From assembly GCA_000433515.1 (NCBI GenBank), contig FR891203.1, positions 15,454 to 22,246 of the forward strand: a stretch of DNA of 6,793 bases, in the 5' to 3' direction. The translations under genes and the position numbers were made by a program. Each line of letters begins with the position of its first letter. The stretch's first letter is position 1. Source of the DNA: Candidatus Colimorpha enterica. Its GTDB lineage: Bacteria > Bacillota > Clostridia > Oscillospirales > CAG-272. This document shows positions 6,793 through 6,793 of this stretch, piece after piece. The notes under the pieces are model-generated. The model was not told where the DNA came from and ran no database searches. It saw nothing but the letters and a program-made list of their open reading frames with translations.

Positions 6793-6793
6793 A

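Overview
The window reads as a chromosomal fragment of a Gram-positive anaerobe, most likely an uncultured gut-type member of Bacillota/Clostridia. This is an inference from purine-rich Shine-Dalgarno sequences, a textbook sigma-A-type promoter, U-tailed hairpin terminators, the clostridial flavour of TldD/TldE, a membrane-anchored YvpB-like C39 domain, and the F1 ATPase beta-epsilon gene order. No mobile element, tRNA, rRNA or CRISPR array was seen, and the longest non-coding stretch is about 125 bases.

Layout, left to right. (1) Positions 13-1248 (+) encode a 411-residue single-pass membrane protein with an acidic Pro/Thr/Asp linker and an unrecognised outer domain; its ribosome binding site is at the window edge. 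A strong hairpin terminator follows. (2) A near-consensus promoter at 1305-1333 drives a two-gene operon, tldD (1375-2760) and tldE/pmbA (about 2778-4076), the two subunits of a TldD/TldE metalloprotease. A GC-rich hairpin follows. (3) Positions 4158-5281 (+) hold what looks like one broken gene: an N-terminal membrane anchor, a helical spacer and a C39-like cysteine peptidase domain, split by two in-frame TGA codons and a frameshift. (4) A bidirectional terminator at 5284-5314 separates it from a convergent minus-strand unit. (5) That unit is the end of an F-type ATP synthase operon: atpD (beta, running off the right edge) and atpC (epsilon, only 87 residues).

The units appear functionally independent: envelope protein, peptide-processing protease, decayed membrane-anchored peptidase, energy metabolism. 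The points most worth a second look are the epsilon subunit that lacks its whole C-terminal helical domain, the cluster of lesions confined to the C39 gene, and the unrecognised ectodomain protein. I did not find a convincing new multi-gene system.
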